A stretch of 25,522 nucleotides of DNA. Origin: an uncultured Acetatifactor sp. (GTDB taxonomy: Bacteria > Bacillota > Clostridia > Lachnospirales > Lachnospiraceae). The notes under the pieces were generated by a model that worked only from the letters and a program-made list of their open reading frames with translations, did not search any database and had not been told where the DNA came from. Positions 17,350-24,420 of this stretch are shown here, in pieces. Location: contig CAOOJO010000003.1 of NCBI GenBank assembly GCA_948496895.1, positions 1 to 25,522 on the forward strand. Direction: 5' to 3'. A program made the translations under genes and the position numbers. Position 1 is the first letter of the stretch; each line of letters begins with the position of its first letter.

Positions 17350-18333
17350 CTACAGCACATCCGCGAAATGCGGCTTCAGCCGCTTGAACACCGCCACCCC
17401 GATGCCGAACAGCACCACAGTGGCGATCCAGAAATACATGGTGGAGAAGAAATCCTCGAAGAACCAGCTCCTCTCATAGATGGCGCTGCGGTATCCGTTG
17501 ACGATATAGACCAGCGGGTTCAGCTTCAGGATCACCACCCACTCCTCGGGCGCGGTATCGATGTTCCACAGGATAGGCGTGGCCCAGATTCCGATCTGCA
17601 GGGCGATGTTGATGATCTGGGTCAGATCCTTGAAGAAGACCACCACGGCGCAGGTGGCATAGCACAGCGCCAGCACGAACACGAACAGGCAGGCGCTGTA
17701 ATAGAGAATCTGGATGGTGTAAATCGTAGGATAGTACCCGTAGAGCGCCGCCACGATCAGCAGCACCGCCACGAAGAACACATGGATGAAGGAGGCCGCG
17801 ATGACCTTGATGATCGGCAGGATGCTGATCTTGAACACCACCTTCTTCACCAGATAATCGTACTCCCGCAGGGCGTTGGTGCCATTATTCAGGGCCTCGT
17901 TGAAGTAGAACCAGGGCACCAGCCCCGCCGTCAGGAAGAGCACGAAGGGCACGTCCTTCACGCCCCTTCCCGCGCCGCCCATGAGCTTGTCGAAGACAAT
18001 GTAGTACATCACCACCGTCACCACCGGCTGGGCCAGGGCCCACACCGCCCCCATGTAGGAGCCCGCGTAGCGCTTCTTGAAGTCGTTCTTCGCCAGCTTC
18101 CAGATCAGATGCCTGCTCTGGTACAGCTCCACCGGGATGGTGGTGAACTTTTCGTACCATTTGGCAAAGACCAGGCAGGCGACGAGGATCATCCCGCAGG
18201 AGAGGGCCTTCTTCAGAAGCTCCTCCTGAGGATCCGCGCTGGGGCCGGGATTCTGATGGATGACGATGGCCAGGGCCATCAGAAGCCCCGCCAGGGAAAA
18301 CAGGAATATCCCGCCTTTTTTACTGATTTTCAT
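17350..18333 (-). CDS. wzm: polysaccharide ABC exporter permease, ABC-2/Wzm type
   Basis: The 327-aa membrane protein forms the channel for the exporter. The core (~75-325) is an ABC-2 permease of the Wzm/TagG kind: an amphipathic interface segment 'HLIWKLAKNDFKKRYAGSYM', then about six hydrophobic segments including 'ALAQPVVTVVMYYIVFDKLM' and 'VLFLTAGLVPWFYFNEAL', 'NALREYDYLVKKVVFK', and C-terminal 'LNPLVYIVNGYRSAIY'. Family members are usually about 260 aa; here ~60 extra N-terminal residues carry two additional hydrophobic helices (~9-25 and ~44-60). The start ATG at 18333 lies inside the end of rfbC (14-base overlap), which suggests translational coupling. The ATPase gene begins 59 bases after the stop. 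Confidence 0.92.
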   Translation of the reverse strand: MKISKKGGIFLFSLAGLLMALAIVIHQNPGPSADPQEELLKKALSCGMILVACLVFAKWYEKFTTIPVELYQSRHLIWKLAKNDFKKRYAGSYMGAVWALAQPVVTVVMYYIVFDKLMGGAGRGVKDVPFVLFLTAGLVPWFYFNEALNNGTNALREYDYLVKKVVFKISILPIIKVIAASFIHVFFVAVLLIVAALYGYYPTIYTIQILYYSACLFVFVLALCYATCAVVVFFKDLTQIINIALQIGIWATPILWNIDTAPEEWVVILKLNPLVYIVNGYRSAIYERSWFFEDFFSTMYFWIATVVLFGIGVAVFKRLKPHFADVL

Positions 18334-18889
18334 GCATCTGCCTCTTATACTCCTCCAGACCGCCCCAGTTTTTGTCCTTCTCGGTCATGATCAGCTCCAT
18401 GCCCTCCGGGATGGGCCATTCCACGCCGATGGCAGGGTCGTCGTAAGCAATGCCGCCCTCATCGTCGGGATGGTAGAAATCGGTACATTTATAACAGAAT
18501 TCCGCGTATTCCGACAGCACCAGGAAGCCGTGGGCGAAGTTCTTGGGCACGAACATCTGCTTCTTGTTCTCCTCGGAGAGCAGCTCCCCGTGCCACTTGC
18601 CAAAGGTGGGGGAGCCTTCCCGCAGATCCACCACCACATCGTACACTTCCCCCCGTATCACCCGCACCAGCTTGTCCTGGGGAAACCGCTTCTGGAAATG
18701 AAGCCCCCGCAGCACGCCCCTTTTGGACGCGGACTGGTTGTCCTGGACGAACACCTGGGGAATCCCCGCCTCCTTATAGGCCTGGTAATGATAGGACTCG
18801 TAAAAATACCCCCTCGCGTCGCCGAACACCGCGGGCGTGATGACCTTCAGCCCCTCTATCCCGCATGTCTCTACCTGAATCTTGCCCAT
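18320..18889 (-). CDS. rfbC: dTDP-4-dehydrorhamnose 3,5-epimerase
   Basis: The 189-aa cupin-fold enzyme is of normal length for RmlC/RfbC. It epimerises C3 and C5 of dTDP-4-dehydro-6-deoxy-D-glucose to the L-rhamnose precursor. Visible motifs are 'FGDARGYFYESYH' near the N-terminus, 'QDNQSASKRGVLRGLHFQ' with the catalytic base His 64, 'VRVIRGEVYDVVVDLR', 'VPKNFAHGFLVLSE' and 'YKCTDFYHPDDEGGIAYDD' carrying the conserved Tyr region. The start is ATG at 18889 with GGAGGGG about seven bases upstream. It lies 69 bases after the membrane-anchored GH25 gene, and its end overlaps the exporter permease. Confidence 0.96.
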   Translation of the reverse strand: MGKIQVETCGIEGLKVITPAVFGDARGYFYESYHYQAYKEAGIPQVFVQDNQSASKRGVLRGLHFQKRFPQDKLVRVIRGEVYDVVVDLREGSPTFGKWHGELLSEENKKQMFVPKNFAHGFLVLSEYAEFCYKCTDFYHPDDEGGIAYDDPAIGVEWPIPEGMELIMTEKDKNWGGLEEYKRQMHENQ

Positions 18890-18924
18890 CGCAAGCCCCT
18901 CCTTCTCCCTCTATGTTCTTTTTA

Positions 18925-18940
18925 CCCCGGATTTTTATCC
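18925..18940 (-). other. small hairpin between GH25 and rfbC
   Basis: A perfect 6-bp stem CCGGAT/ATCCGG with a 4-base A-rich loop on the minus strand. It is followed by GGTAAAAAG rather than a U tract, so it is not a conventional terminator. It lies 35-50 bases upstream of the rfbC start, between genes that look co-transcribed, and could affect mRNA processing or partial attenuation. Confidence 0.4.
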
Positions 18941-18958
18941 GGTCTGTCGTCTGTTTTT

Positions 18959-20248
18959 CTACGGTATCTGCAGATAGCTCACATTCATGTCCACATTCCC
19001 CGCGATGCCGTCCACCGCGCCCTTGGAGGTGTACTGCCACATATGGTAGTATCCCTGGTACAGCGGCGTATGCCGGTATTCCGCCAGCCAGATGCAGTAA
19101 TGCTCCAGCTTGTCCACATGGAGATTGTTGTTGTACCAGTTGCGGCTGGCGTAGACCCCCGCCGTATAGCCCGCGTTGGCGATGGTGCGGCAGAAGGCCT
19201 CGCACACCGCCGTCCTGGTCTCCACGTCCAGATTGTCCGCCCGGCCGTTCCCTCCCGCGCCCTCGGTGTCGATGAAGATGGGATAGTCCAGGTCGTACTC
19301 CCGGATGAGCTGCAGCACCGCGGAGGCCTCCTCCACAGCCTCCACCTCATTCACCGCCTGGGTGAAGAAGTATACCCCCACCGGCATGCCGCTGGCGGCG
19401 GCGCCCCGCATGTTGGCGGCGAAGCAGGAATCCACCACCAGGCTCCCGGTGGTGGAGCCGCGGTACCCCGCCCGGATGATGGCGAACTCCACGCCCGCGT
19501 TTTTCACCCTGTCCCAGTCTATCTCGCCGTTCCACTTGGACACGTCTATGCCCACCCTGGAATTGGCGGTGGTCTTCTGGAGCTGCTGGATTTCCGTGGC
19601 GTCAGCGTCCGCCACCGCGTCCGCCACCTCCGTGTCCTCCGCGGCCACGTCGATGTCCGCCTCCGTCAAAAGCAACAGGGAGATGTCGTCGATGGCCACA
19701 TACTCCACCTTATCCTTCACCCGCACCTTTGTCTTGTTCTCCGGCACCCGGTAGCCCTCCATGGGCATCAGCTCCACGTAATACTCCCCCGCCGCCAGGT
19801 CGCCGATATAGATGACGCCGTCCTTGTCCAGGTCCTTGTACTCCCCCAGCCGCTCCAGCCTGACGAAGAAGCTCTCTCCCGTGACCAGTTCCCCCTGGGT
19901 GTCCACGATCTGGATGCGCAGGTCCTTCTCCACGGAGGTGACCACCATGGAAAGCCTGGCGGCATTGTCCTTGGCCGCCTCCAGGATGGGGTTCACCTCC
20001 GGGTCGAAGAAGGTGTCGTCCTTCAGGAATGCCGACAGATCGTCCCCGATCTGCCCGTTCACCACGCCATTGTTCCCCGGGCCTGACTGGCCGCCCGCGT
20101 CCTTAGACCCGCTTTCCGCCGGGGGCTGCGCCGTAGCCTTAGGCGCCCCGCCGCCCCTGTCCCCGTTGGCGTACAGCACCAGGAGGGAGACCAGCAGGAT
20201 TACCCCCATGGAGGCCAGGATGGCCATTCTGCGTATCTTAGAGTCCAT
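18959..20248 (-). CDS. membrane-anchored GH25 muramidase with Cna-B-like domain
   Basis: The 429-aa protein has an N-terminal signal anchor (residues 8-27, [20 protein letters not shown]). A Gly/Pro/Ser-rich extracytoplasmic linker (30-68) follows. Residues ~100-190 form a beta domain resembling Cna-B/prealbumin folds ('[18 protein letters not shown]', '[16 protein letters not shown]'). An acidic stretch (195-220) leads to a GH25 lysozyme domain (232-429): '[14 protein letters not shown]' (D235), catalytic 'FIDTEG' (D327-x-E329), '[14 protein letters not shown]', '[20 protein letters not shown]'. It should cleave the MurNAc-GlcNAc bond of peptidoglycan outside the membrane. Its ATG overlaps the end of rfbA by 11 bases, so it is an integral part of the dTDP-sugar operon. 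A role in opening or remodelling wall for glycan attachment is inferred. Confidence 0.92.
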   Translation of the reverse strand: MDSKIRRMAILASMGVILLVSLLVLYANGDRGGGAPKATAQPPAESGSKDAGGQSGPGNNGVVNGQIGDDLSAFLKDDTFFDPEVNPILEAAKDNAARLSMVVTSVEKDLRIQIVDTQGELVTGESFFVRLERLGEYKDLDKDGVIYIGDLAAGEYYVELMPMEGYRVPENKTKVRVKDKVEYVAIDDISLLLLTEADIDVAAEDTEVADAVADADATEIQQLQKTTANSRVGIDVSKWNGEIDWDRVKNAGVEFAIIRAGYRGSTTGSLVVDSCFAANMRGAAASGMPVGVYFFTQAVNEVEAVEEASAVLQLIREYDLDYPIFIDTEGAGGNGRADNLDVETRTAVCEAFCRTIANAGYTAGVYASRNWYNNNLHVDKLEHYCIWLAEYRHTPLYQGYYHMWQYTSKGAVDGIAGNVDMNVSYLQIP

Positions 20249-21107
20249 TTGCTACCTCTACCAGATATTCTCCGTAATGGGTCTTCATCAGAGGCTGCGC
20301 CAGCGCGAGCAATTGCTCCTTGTCGATGAAGCCTCTCTTGTAGGCGATTTCCTCGATGCAGGAGATGTAGAGGCCCTGTCTCTTCTGGAAGGCCGCCACG
20401 AAATCCGCCGCGTCCAGCAGGGAGTCGTGGTTCCCGGTGTCCAGCCAGGCGAAGCCCCGCCCCAGGGTCTCCACCCGCAGCGTCCCCCTGCGCAGATATT
20501 CATTGTTCACGCTGGTGATCTCCAGCTCCCCTCTGGCCGAGGGCTTTACGTTCCTGGCGATTTCCACTACATCGTTGTCATAGAAATACAGGCCCGGCAC
20601 CGCGTAATTGCTCCTGGGCTTCTCCGGCTTCTCCTCGATGGAGAGGGCCCTGCCGGTCTCGTCGAACTCCACCACCCCGTACTCTCTGGGGTCGCGGACA
20701 TAGTAGCCGAAGATGGTGGCCCCCTTCTCCCTGGCCGCCACCTCCCGCAGCACTCTGGAGAAGCTCTGTCCGTAGAAGATATTGTCCCCCAGCACCAGAG
20801 CCACCCTGTCGCCGCCTATGAAGTCCGCCCCGATCAGGAAGCTCTCCGCCAGGCCATTGGGATGCTCCTGCACCGCGTAGGACAGCTCCATGCCAAGCTG
20901 GTGCCCATCTCCTAAAAGCTCCCGGAACATGGGCAGATCCCTGGGGGTGGAGATGATCAGAATCTCCCGGATGCCCGCCAGCATCAAAGTGGACATGGGA
21001 TAATAAATCATCGGTTTATCGTATACCGGCATAATCTGCTTGGAGACCGCCTTCGTCAGAGGATACAGCCTGGTGCCGGAGCCTCCCGCCAAAATGATTC
21101 CCTTCAT
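20238..21107 (-). CDS. rfbA: glucose-1-phosphate thymidylyltransferase
   Basis: The 289-aa enzyme is of normal length for RmlA/RfbA. It makes dTDP-glucose from dTTP and glucose-1-phosphate, the first step of dTDP-deoxysugar synthesis. The N-terminus '[18 protein letters not shown]' carries the nucleotide-binding GGSGTR loop and catalytic Arg; '[19 protein letters not shown]', 'LGDNIFYG', '[17 protein letters not shown]' and '[19 protein letters not shown]' are typical. A longer in-frame extension to 21140 is rejected, because ATG 21107 has GGAGGAGG seven bases upstream and gives the family's standard N-terminus. Two stable hairpins lie just upstream. The stop overlaps the GH25 start. Confidence 0.97.
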   Translation of the reverse strand: MKGIILAGGSGTRLYPLTKAVSKQIMPVYDKPMIYYPMSTLMLAGIREILIISTPRDLPMFRELLGDGHQLGMELSYAVQEHPNGLAESFLIGADFIGGDRVALVLGDNIFYGQSFSRVLREVAAREKGATIFGYYVRDPREYGVVEFDETGRALSIEEKPEKPRSNYAVPGLYFYDNDVVEIARNVKPSARGELEITSVNNEYLRRGTLRVETLGRGFAWLDTGNHDSLLDAADFVAAFQKRQGLYISCIEEIAYKRGFIDKEQLLALAQPLMKTHYGEYLVEVANGL

Positions 21108-21121
21108 AACATACCTCCTCC

Positions 21122-21137
21122 GCGCGTCAAAACGCGC
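21122..21137 (-). other. GC hairpin directly upstream of the rfbA ribosome binding site
   Basis: On the minus strand GCGCGT, loop TTTG, ACGCGC is a perfect 6-bp stem ending two to three bases before the GGAGGAGG site of rfbA. It could influence ribosome access or protect a processed 5' end. No U tract follows. Confidence 0.45.
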
Positions 21138-21139
21138 CA

Positions 21140-21167
21140 AATGGGAACGATGCGATTCGTCCCCATT
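21140..21167 (-). other. 11-bp hairpin between rfbB and rfbA
   Basis: The arms are 21140-21150 and 21157-21167 with a 6-base loop. The single imperfect pair is G-U in minus-strand RNA and A-C in plus-strand RNA, which favours function in the operon transcript. It starts 12 bases after the rfbB stop and has no U tract. Probably an intercistronic stabilising or processing structure. Confidence 0.45.
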
Positions 21168-21179
21168 CTGAACAATTCC

Positions 21180-22262
21180 TTACTTTCCGTACATGTCGTC
21201 GTAGTACTTCTGGTAATCGCCGCTGGTCACGTTCTTCATCCACTCCTCGTGCTCGAAGAACCACTGAATCGTCCGGCGGATGCCCTCCCTGAACATGGTC
21301 TCCGGGTACCAGCCGATGGCGGATTTGATCTTGTCCGGGGCGATGGCGTATCTGCGGTCATGTCCCTTGCGGTCCTCCACGTAGGTGATCAGGTCTGTGT
21401 TCACATGGGCCTTTCTGGGGTCGTCGTCCGGCAGCATCTCCTGCAGGGTCTCCAGGATGATGTGGATGATCTCGATATTCTGCTTCTCATTGTGGCCGCC
21501 TATGTTGTAGGTCTGGAACAGCTCGCCCTGCTCCTGGACCATGTCGATGGCCTTGGCGTGGTCCTCCACATAGAGCCAGTCCCTGACGTTCTTGCCGTCT
21601 CCGTAGACAGGGAGCTTCTTCCCCTGGAGCGCGTTGTTGATGATCAGGGGGATGAGCTTCTCCGGGAACTGGTAGGGGCCGTAGTTGTTGGAGCAGTTTG
21701 TGATATTGGCCGGGAACCGGTAGGTGTCCATATAGGACTTCACCAGCATGTCCGACCCGGCCTTGCTGGCGGAGTAGGGGCTGTGGGGGTCGTAGGGCGT
21801 ATCCTCATAGAAGAACGCGCTGTCGTCATCCGGCAGGGAGCCGTACACCTCGTCCGTGGACACATGCAGGAACTTCTTCCCCGGCTGGAAGCCCCCCTCC
21901 GGCAGCTCCCAGGCCGCCTTGGCGCAGTTGAGCATCACCGCCGTGCCCAGCACATTGGTGCGCACGAAGACCTCAGGATTGCGGATGCTCCTGTCCACAT
22001 GGCTCTCCGCCGCGAAATGCACCACCCGGTCGATGTCGTTCTCCGCGAATATCCGGGAGATGGCCTCCTTGTCGCAGATGTCCGCCCTGATGAAGGTGTA
22101 GTTCGGATTGCCCTCCAGGTCTTTCAGGTTCTCCAGATTGCCCGCGTAGGTCAAAAGGTCCACGTTGATGACGCGGATGTCATCTCCGTATTTGCGGAAC
22201 ATGTAATGGATATAGTTGGAGCCGATGAAGCCGGCGCCTCCTGTCACAAGATAAGTACGCAT
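21180..22262 (-). CDS. rfbB: dTDP-glucose 4,6-dehydratase
   Basis: The 360-aa enzyme is an extended short-chain dehydrogenase/reductase converting dTDP-glucose to dTDP-4-dehydro-6-deoxyglucose. The NAD-binding 'VTGGAGFIGSNYIHYM' is at residues 6-21, 'FAAESHVDRSI' is at 83-93, the catalytic 'STDEVYG' (T136-D137-E138) is typical of RmlB, and the SDR pair is Y163/K167 in 'SPYSASKAGSD'. 'YGPYQFPEKLIPL' and 'RDWLYVEDH' are further family motifs. The start is ATG at 22262 with AAGGAGAG six bases upstream. It is the first gene of the tight export operon. No rfbD follows, so the final sugar is not fixed by this window. Confidence 0.97.
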   Translation of the reverse strand: MRTYLVTGGAGFIGSNYIHYMFRKYGDDIRVINVDLLTYAGNLENLKDLEGNPNYTFIRADICDKEAISRIFAENDIDRVVHFAAESHVDRSIRNPEVFVRTNVLGTAVMLNCAKAAWELPEGGFQPGKKFLHVSTDEVYGSLPDDDSAFFYEDTPYDPHSPYSASKAGSDMLVKSYMDTYRFPANITNCSNNYGPYQFPEKLIPLIINNALQGKKLPVYGDGKNVRDWLYVEDHAKAIDMVQEQGELFQTYNIGGHNEKQNIEIIHIILETLQEMLPDDDPRKAHVNTDLITYVEDRKGHDRRYAIAPDKIKSAIGWYPETMFREGIRRTIQWFFEHEEWMKNVTSGDYQKYYDDMYGK

Positions 22263-22332
22263 TTTTTCTCTCCTTCCTGTAGCTGATGATACGATTTATA
22301 CTGTTTAACAGCTAAAACTTCCGAGTAACCCG

Positions 22333-22396
22333 ACTGCATAACGCCAGCCATATACGTTCAACCAGTGCAGTACGATAAATTCTGGCGTTATGCAGT
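22333..22396. repeat. 15-bp perfect inverted repeat in the rfbB leader
   Basis: ACTGCATAACGCCAG at 22333-22347 is the exact reverse complement of 22382-22396, separated by 34 bases. It lies 71-134 bases upstream of the rfbB start, in a gap of lower GC than the flanking genes. The full-length gap (22263-22487) also holds the hairpins at 22438-22453 and 22467-22486. It could be a leader RNA structure controlling the operon or a small palindromic repeat element. Confidence 0.6.
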
Positions 22397-22437
22397 ATAG
22401 TATGGCGTAAAAAGCCAAATACATTCTTATACCCCTG

Positions 22438-22453
22438 GCGCGCTTTGGCGCGC
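22438..22453. other. GC-rich hairpin in the rfbB upstream gap
   Basis: GCGCGC, 4-base loop, GCGCGC: a perfect 6-bp stem built from two self-complementary hexamers. The sequence after it on either strand is not U-rich. It resembles the hairpin upstream of rfbA in form, but not in loop sequence. Confidence 0.4.
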
Positions 22454-22466
22454 ATACCAATCAATA

Positions 22467-22486
22467 TTTGGAAGTTTACTTCCAAA
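22467..22486 (-). other. 9-bp hairpin at the stop codon of the GT39-like gene
   Basis: TTTGGAAGT and ACTTCCAAA are perfect arms two bases apart, beginning one base after the stop codon of the membrane glycosyltransferase. It is followed by TATTGATTGG. Placement suits a 3'-end structure, but the absence of a U tract makes intrinsic termination doubtful. Confidence 0.35.
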
Positions 22487-22487
22487 C

Positions 22488-24353
22488 TTATTCCACCGGA
22501 TCCTCCTGAGGCTCCCTGACAAAACGATAAAGCACGAAGGGATACTTGCCCAGCTGCTGATACCCGTAGTTCGCCGTAATATGGTATCCCATCTCCCCCA
22601 CCGCGTTCCTCTCGTCCTCGCTCATGAACTCCGGGGTGAAATACCACACATCGGCCGCGGTGGCCATGGAATAATCGCCGTTCACGACCTCCGTGCCCGG
22701 GAAATAGTGGGAGAGCACCGTCCAGCCGATATGCTGGATGCCGTTGCTCACAAGCTGGGTATCCTCCCCGGGCTCCCCGATGTACTGCAGGACCTCCTCC
22801 GTCCTCTGATTCTCGCCCTCCACAGTGGCCTTCCAGACCTTATAGTTGTCAAGGCCCCTCACCAGCAGAACGGCCAGAATCAGTACCAGAACACATCTTG
22901 CCGCGGTGGTAAACCACCCCCTATGGAACCGGCCCTCCAGCCCCTTCAGGAGATCCAGGACCCGCTTCGATCCCCCCGCCAGCATCATGGCGGTGACGGC
23001 GCAGAGCGGATACAGATATCTGCCCGTTATCAGGGGCCGCACCAGGACGCTGAGCCCATAGGCGAAAATCAGCGTACCCGCAATCGTCAGAGCGCCTACC
23101 GCAAAGGTAAAGGTCTCGTCCGACCATCCCTTTATCGACGGCACCGCCACATGGATCAGAACCCCGTCTTCCTTCCTCTCCGGACGGCAGACCCCGGACT
23201 CCGCCAGGAACAGTATGATGCCAATCGCCAGCAGAAGCCCCAGGACGATTTTGCTCATCCCGGCGCCGCAGCCTATCATGTCGAGGCTGCTCCCCATCCC
23301 TTCGATCTCCTTCATCCACCAGTTGCGGCTCACATTCCCCGTGGCCCGGAACAGCTGGCTCAGCCAGGGGGCATAGATTGCCAGGAGCGCCGCCATGGAG
23401 GCCAGCCCCTTCACCCATACCCGGCCACGGTACCGCAGATACGCGGCCACGCTGGCCACGAACATCATGATCGCCGCCGTCACCAGCGCGTAATAATGGG
23501 AATAGGCCGCCACGCTGGCCCAGAACACCATGCCGATCCACCCCGCCGCCCAGCTGCCGCCAAGGACGCGGGAGACGCAGTAGAAGCATCCGCCCACCCC
23601 CAGGAACGCCAGCGCGTACATGCGGATTTCCATATTGTACTCCAGGCAGGGCGCCGACAGGCCGGATATCACCACGAAGAAGGCCGCCGGAAGCCCTCCG
23701 TACCGCTTCCGCAGCAAAGTGACCGCCCAGAGGATGCCGATGCAGAAGGGAACAAAGGACGCGAAATGGTACACCGGAACCGTATAGCCGAACAGCTCCG
23801 CGAATGCCTTCATCCACACGAAATGCAGGGGCGGATGATTCTCCTCATTGGTCAGGATCCAGAACAGCTCCTCCCATCCACCCCGTATGGCATTACAGGT
23901 ATAGGCCTCGTCCCCCCACACCACATTGTCGAATATCATCCTGAAATTCAGGCAGATTACCAGCGCCGCCAGCCCATACAGGCTTATGGGGAACAAAACC
24001 CTGCGGCAGAACCTGACTAACGGCAGATTCCGGTATCTGTCCCAGGCCACAGCCACCTTTATCCTACCCGTCTCATGAATCCACTCGGCCGCGGCGATCA
24101 GCCCCGCGGACCCGCACGCCAGAAGGACGTATTTCAGCGAGAACACCGGCGACCGGTCCAGCTTTTCCAGAACGGAAACGCCCTCCTCGCACATGACCGT
24201 CATCACGATGGCCGTGAAAAGCGACGACAGCAGGGCGTAGGCCGCATACCGCCCAATGGCCTGCAGCGCCGTCAGCGCCTCTTCCTTTTTATAAAGTCTG
24301 CGCACCAGCAGAGGGATCACGGGTGCCATCAACCCAAAAATCAAAGCCTGCAT
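22488..24353 (-). CDS. GT39/GT-C type membrane glycosyltransferase
   Basis: The 621-aa protein has many hydrophobic segments (about a dozen) across its length. It carries the GT-C acidic motif 'VVWGDEAYT' (D148-E149) on the first large external loop and 'NHPPLHFVWMKAF' downstream, both typical of the PMT/ArnT-like glycosyltransferases that use polyprenyl-phosphate sugars outside the membrane. The last ~110 residues form a small extracytoplasmic domain. An extra ~120-residue N-terminal section with two to three helices precedes the usual core. The start is uncertain: ATG 24353 has only AGGA close by or AAGGAG 13 bases away, and TTG 24365 sits one base from AAGGAG. It follows the upstream lysozyme terminator and precedes the rfb operon. 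It likely decorates the exported polymer or a wall glycan. Confidence 0.82.
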   Translation of the reverse strand: MQALIFGLMAPVIPLLVRRLYKKEEALTALQAIGRYAAYALLSSLFTAIVMTVMCEEGVSVLEKLDRSPVFSLKYVLLACGSAGLIAAAEWIHETGRIKVAVAWDRYRNLPLVRFCRRVLFPISLYGLAALVICLNFRMIFDNVVWGDEAYTCNAIRGGWEELFWILTNEENHPPLHFVWMKAFAELFGYTVPVYHFASFVPFCIGILWAVTLLRKRYGGLPAAFFVVISGLSAPCLEYNMEIRMYALAFLGVGGCFYCVSRVLGGSWAAGWIGMVFWASVAAYSHYYALVTAAIMMFVASVAAYLRYRGRVWVKGLASMAALLAIYAPWLSQLFRATGNVSRNWWMKEIEGMGSSLDMIGCGAGMSKIVLGLLLAIGIILFLAESGVCRPERKEDGVLIHVAVPSIKGWSDETFTFAVGALTIAGTLIFAYGLSVLVRPLITGRYLYPLCAVTAMMLAGGSKRVLDLLKGLEGRFHRGWFTTAARCVLVLILAVLLVRGLDNYKVWKATVEGENQRTEEVLQYIGEPGEDTQLVSNGIQHIGWTVLSHYFPGTEVVNGDYSMATAADVWYFTPEFMSEDERNAVGEMGYHITANYGYQQLGKYPFVLYRFVREPQEDPVE

Positions 24354-24377
24354 CTTCCTGTGCAATCTCCTTCATGA

Positions 24378-24406
24378 TAAGAAAAAGGATGACCGCAGCC
24401 ATCCTT
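24378..24406 (-). terminator. rho-independent terminator after the GH25 gene
   Basis: On the minus strand AAGGATG (24400-24406), an 8-base loop and CATCCTT (24385-24391) form a perfect 7-bp stem, extendable by G-U pairs. It is followed by a TTTCTTATC tail after the stem's own Ts (24378-24384). It begins 14 bases after the lysozyme stop codon. Confidence 0.7.
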
Positions 24407-24420
24407 CCTCCCGAATCCGT

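Noticed and set aside
18260..20086. Long plus-strand open frame across the rfbC and GH25 region
   Set aside because: It lies antisense to rfbC and the GH25 gene, both with clear family motifs. It has no ribosome binding site or recognisable domain.
22263..22332. Possible sigma-A promoter immediately upstream of rfbB (TATAAA near 22292-22297)
   Set aside because: No acceptable -35 hexamer lies 16-18 bases upstream. The CTGTTTAACAG palindrome at 22301-22311 is too short to call an operator.
22312..22647. Minus-strand 111-codon frame across the GT39 gene 3' end and the following gap
   Set aside because: Its first half is an out-of-frame reading of the GT39-like gene. The second half covers the palindrome-rich gap, and there is no start site of its own.
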